Assembly: GCA_040904825.1 (NCBI GenBank)
Contig: JBBDSU010000046.1
Coordinates: 1 to 6,060 of the forward strand
Direction: 5' to 3'
DNA from: JBBDSU01 sp040904825
GTDB lineage: Bacteria > Actinomycetota > Nitriliruptoria > Nitriliruptorales > Nitriliruptoraceae
DNA length: 6,060 nucleotides
Positions within the stretch are counted from its first letter, which is position 1; every line of letters starts with the position of its first letter. This document shows, piece by piece, positions 5,672-6,060 of this stretch. The translations under genes and the position numbers were made by a program. The notes under the pieces were generated by a model, which had not been told where the DNA came from, did no database searches, and saw only the letters and a program-made list of their open reading frames with translations.

Positions 5672-5866
5672 TTGACCTCCGCTGTGTTCCTCGCCTATCA
5701 CGATGGCGGCCATGGCGGTTCGGGCGGTCTTGGGATGCTCCTGGTATTTCTGGGCGTCGTTGGAACCGGTGCGTGGCTGATCTTTTCGAAGTTGCAATGG
5801 CGCAACACCGTCCTGGTCACGCTTGCTGGCTGGGCACTCATCGCCGGGATCATCTGGCTGTATTGA
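5672..5866 (+). CDS. Small two-helix membrane peptide (hypothetical)
   Basis: The frame encodes up to 64 residues from TTG at 5672, or 60 from GTG at 5684, ending TGA at 5866. After a His/Gly-rich start (HDGGHGGSGG) come two hydrophobic segments, GMLLVFLGVVGTGAWLIF and VLVTLAGWALIAGIIWLY, joined by a short SKLQWRNT loop with positive charge. That is the topology of a small membrane protein with both ends on the same side. The protein ends within the second helix. No Shine-Dalgarno sequence precedes either start, so the start is unsure and translation may be leaderless or the frame fortuitous. It lies divergent from the small minus-strand ORF and convergent with the sortase gene, 60 nt away. 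I do not recognise a family. The clean hydrophobic pattern favours a real gene. Confidence 0.45.
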   Translation: MTSAVFLAYHDGGHGGSGGLGMLLVFLGVVGTGAWLIFSKLQWRNTVLVTLAGWALIAGIIWLY

Positions 5867-5926
5867 CGATAGTGCCGAACGATTTCCCCGCTCCATGGGA
5901 CGACGAGGCTCCGACGTTGACGCTCG

Positions 5927-6060
5927 TCACGCCTGATCGCTGACCTCTGCATCGCGCGACTGGTCCGTTCGGACGAGTGGTCTCGCATAGACGACCACGT
6001 TGTCGCGATAGCTCCGTGCGCTGCGGTCAAACTCGCCACCGCAGGTGATCAACGCAAGCA
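5927..6060 (-). CDS. Class F sortase, C-terminal end, 5' truncated by the window
   Basis: The minus-strand frame is open from the window edge and ends with TGA at 5929-5927, showing 43 residues. LALITCGGEFD holds the catalytic cysteine in the TC-GG-x-FD context, and SYRDNVVVYARP holds the catalytic arginine followed by the final strand. This TCGGxFD...YRDNVVVYA ending is characteristic of class F sortases of actinobacteria, membrane-anchored transpeptidases that act at the outer face of the cytoplasmic membrane on LPxTG-like sorting signals. The catalytic His and the N-terminal anchor lie to the right, outside the window. A polar tail of about 17 residues follows the last strand. No sorting-signal substrate protein is visible here. 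Confidence 0.88.
   Translation of the reverse strand, partial: LALITCGGEFDRSARSYRDNVVVYARPLVRTDQSRDAEVSDQA

Noticed and set aside
5902..5928. Possible bidirectional terminator GACGAG...CTCGTC between the small membrane ORF and the sortase
   Set aside because: Only a 6-bp stem with a 15-nt loop and no U-tract; the 3' arm overlaps the sortase stop codon. Too weak to call.
5446..5943. Plus-strand open frame of about 165 codons covering both small ORFs at the right end
   Set aside because: Unusually rich in Trp, Arg, Cys and His with no domain-like pattern, and it runs past the stop and into the sortase 3' end; the smaller frames in the region look more protein-like.

Overview
The window is high-GC DNA with G/C-rich third codon positions, GTG/TTG starts beside ATG, and dense co-directional genes. 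The protein content fits this too: a Rieske/ThDP-enzyme fusion, DUF427 proteins, a class F sortase and an N-terminally uncharacterised actinobacterial-type conserved protein. Together these suggest a high-GC actinobacterium, probably a mycobacterium or a relative in Mycobacteriales. That placement is inference from style and gene families; there is no rRNA or marker gene here.

Layout from left to right. (1) Bases 1-171 (+) are the last 56 codons of a GGDEF-domain (diguanylate cyclase-like) gene that begins outside the window. (2) Five genes run on the minus strand from about 5120 down to 259. In transcription order they are: a 664-residue protein joining an N-terminal Rieske [2Fe-2S] domain to a complete pyruvate-oxidase/acetolactate-synthase-type thiamine-diphosphate enzyme; a 246-residue conserved hypothetical protein with a TTG start and a perfect AGGAGG; a 274-residue protein with two tandem DUF427 domains; a 167-residue non-haem ferritin with all ferroxidase ligands; and a four-helix membrane protein of about 138 residues. 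Gaps are about 100, 40, 155 and 84 nt, so the first three may be one transcript, while the ferritin has room for, and a weak candidate of, its own promoter. (3) A 196-nt upstream region (5121-5316) lies in front of the Rieske/ThDP gene. It carries a 19-bp palindrome (TTGTC-N-GAC-N-GTC-N-GACAA) 43 nt before the start codon and a copy of its left arm 81 bp further upstream, which is a good candidate regulator operator. (4) A small uncharacterised minus-strand ORF (5317-5658) and a short plus-strand ORF for a two-helix membrane peptide (5672-5866) diverge from about 5660. (5) The right edge (5927-6060, minus) is the C-terminus of a class F sortase with its catalytic Cys and Arg.

How the genes could work together: the cluster has a redox/iron flavour. 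The Rieske/ThDP fusion would oxidatively decarboxylate (or carboligate) a 2-oxo acid and might pass electrons through its own Fe-S domain, and the ferritin stores or detoxifies iron. The DUF427 and hypothetical proteins have no assigned function. No mobile element, CRISPR array, tRNA or rRNA was seen. The most notable items are the domain fusion and the palindromic operator candidate upstream of it.
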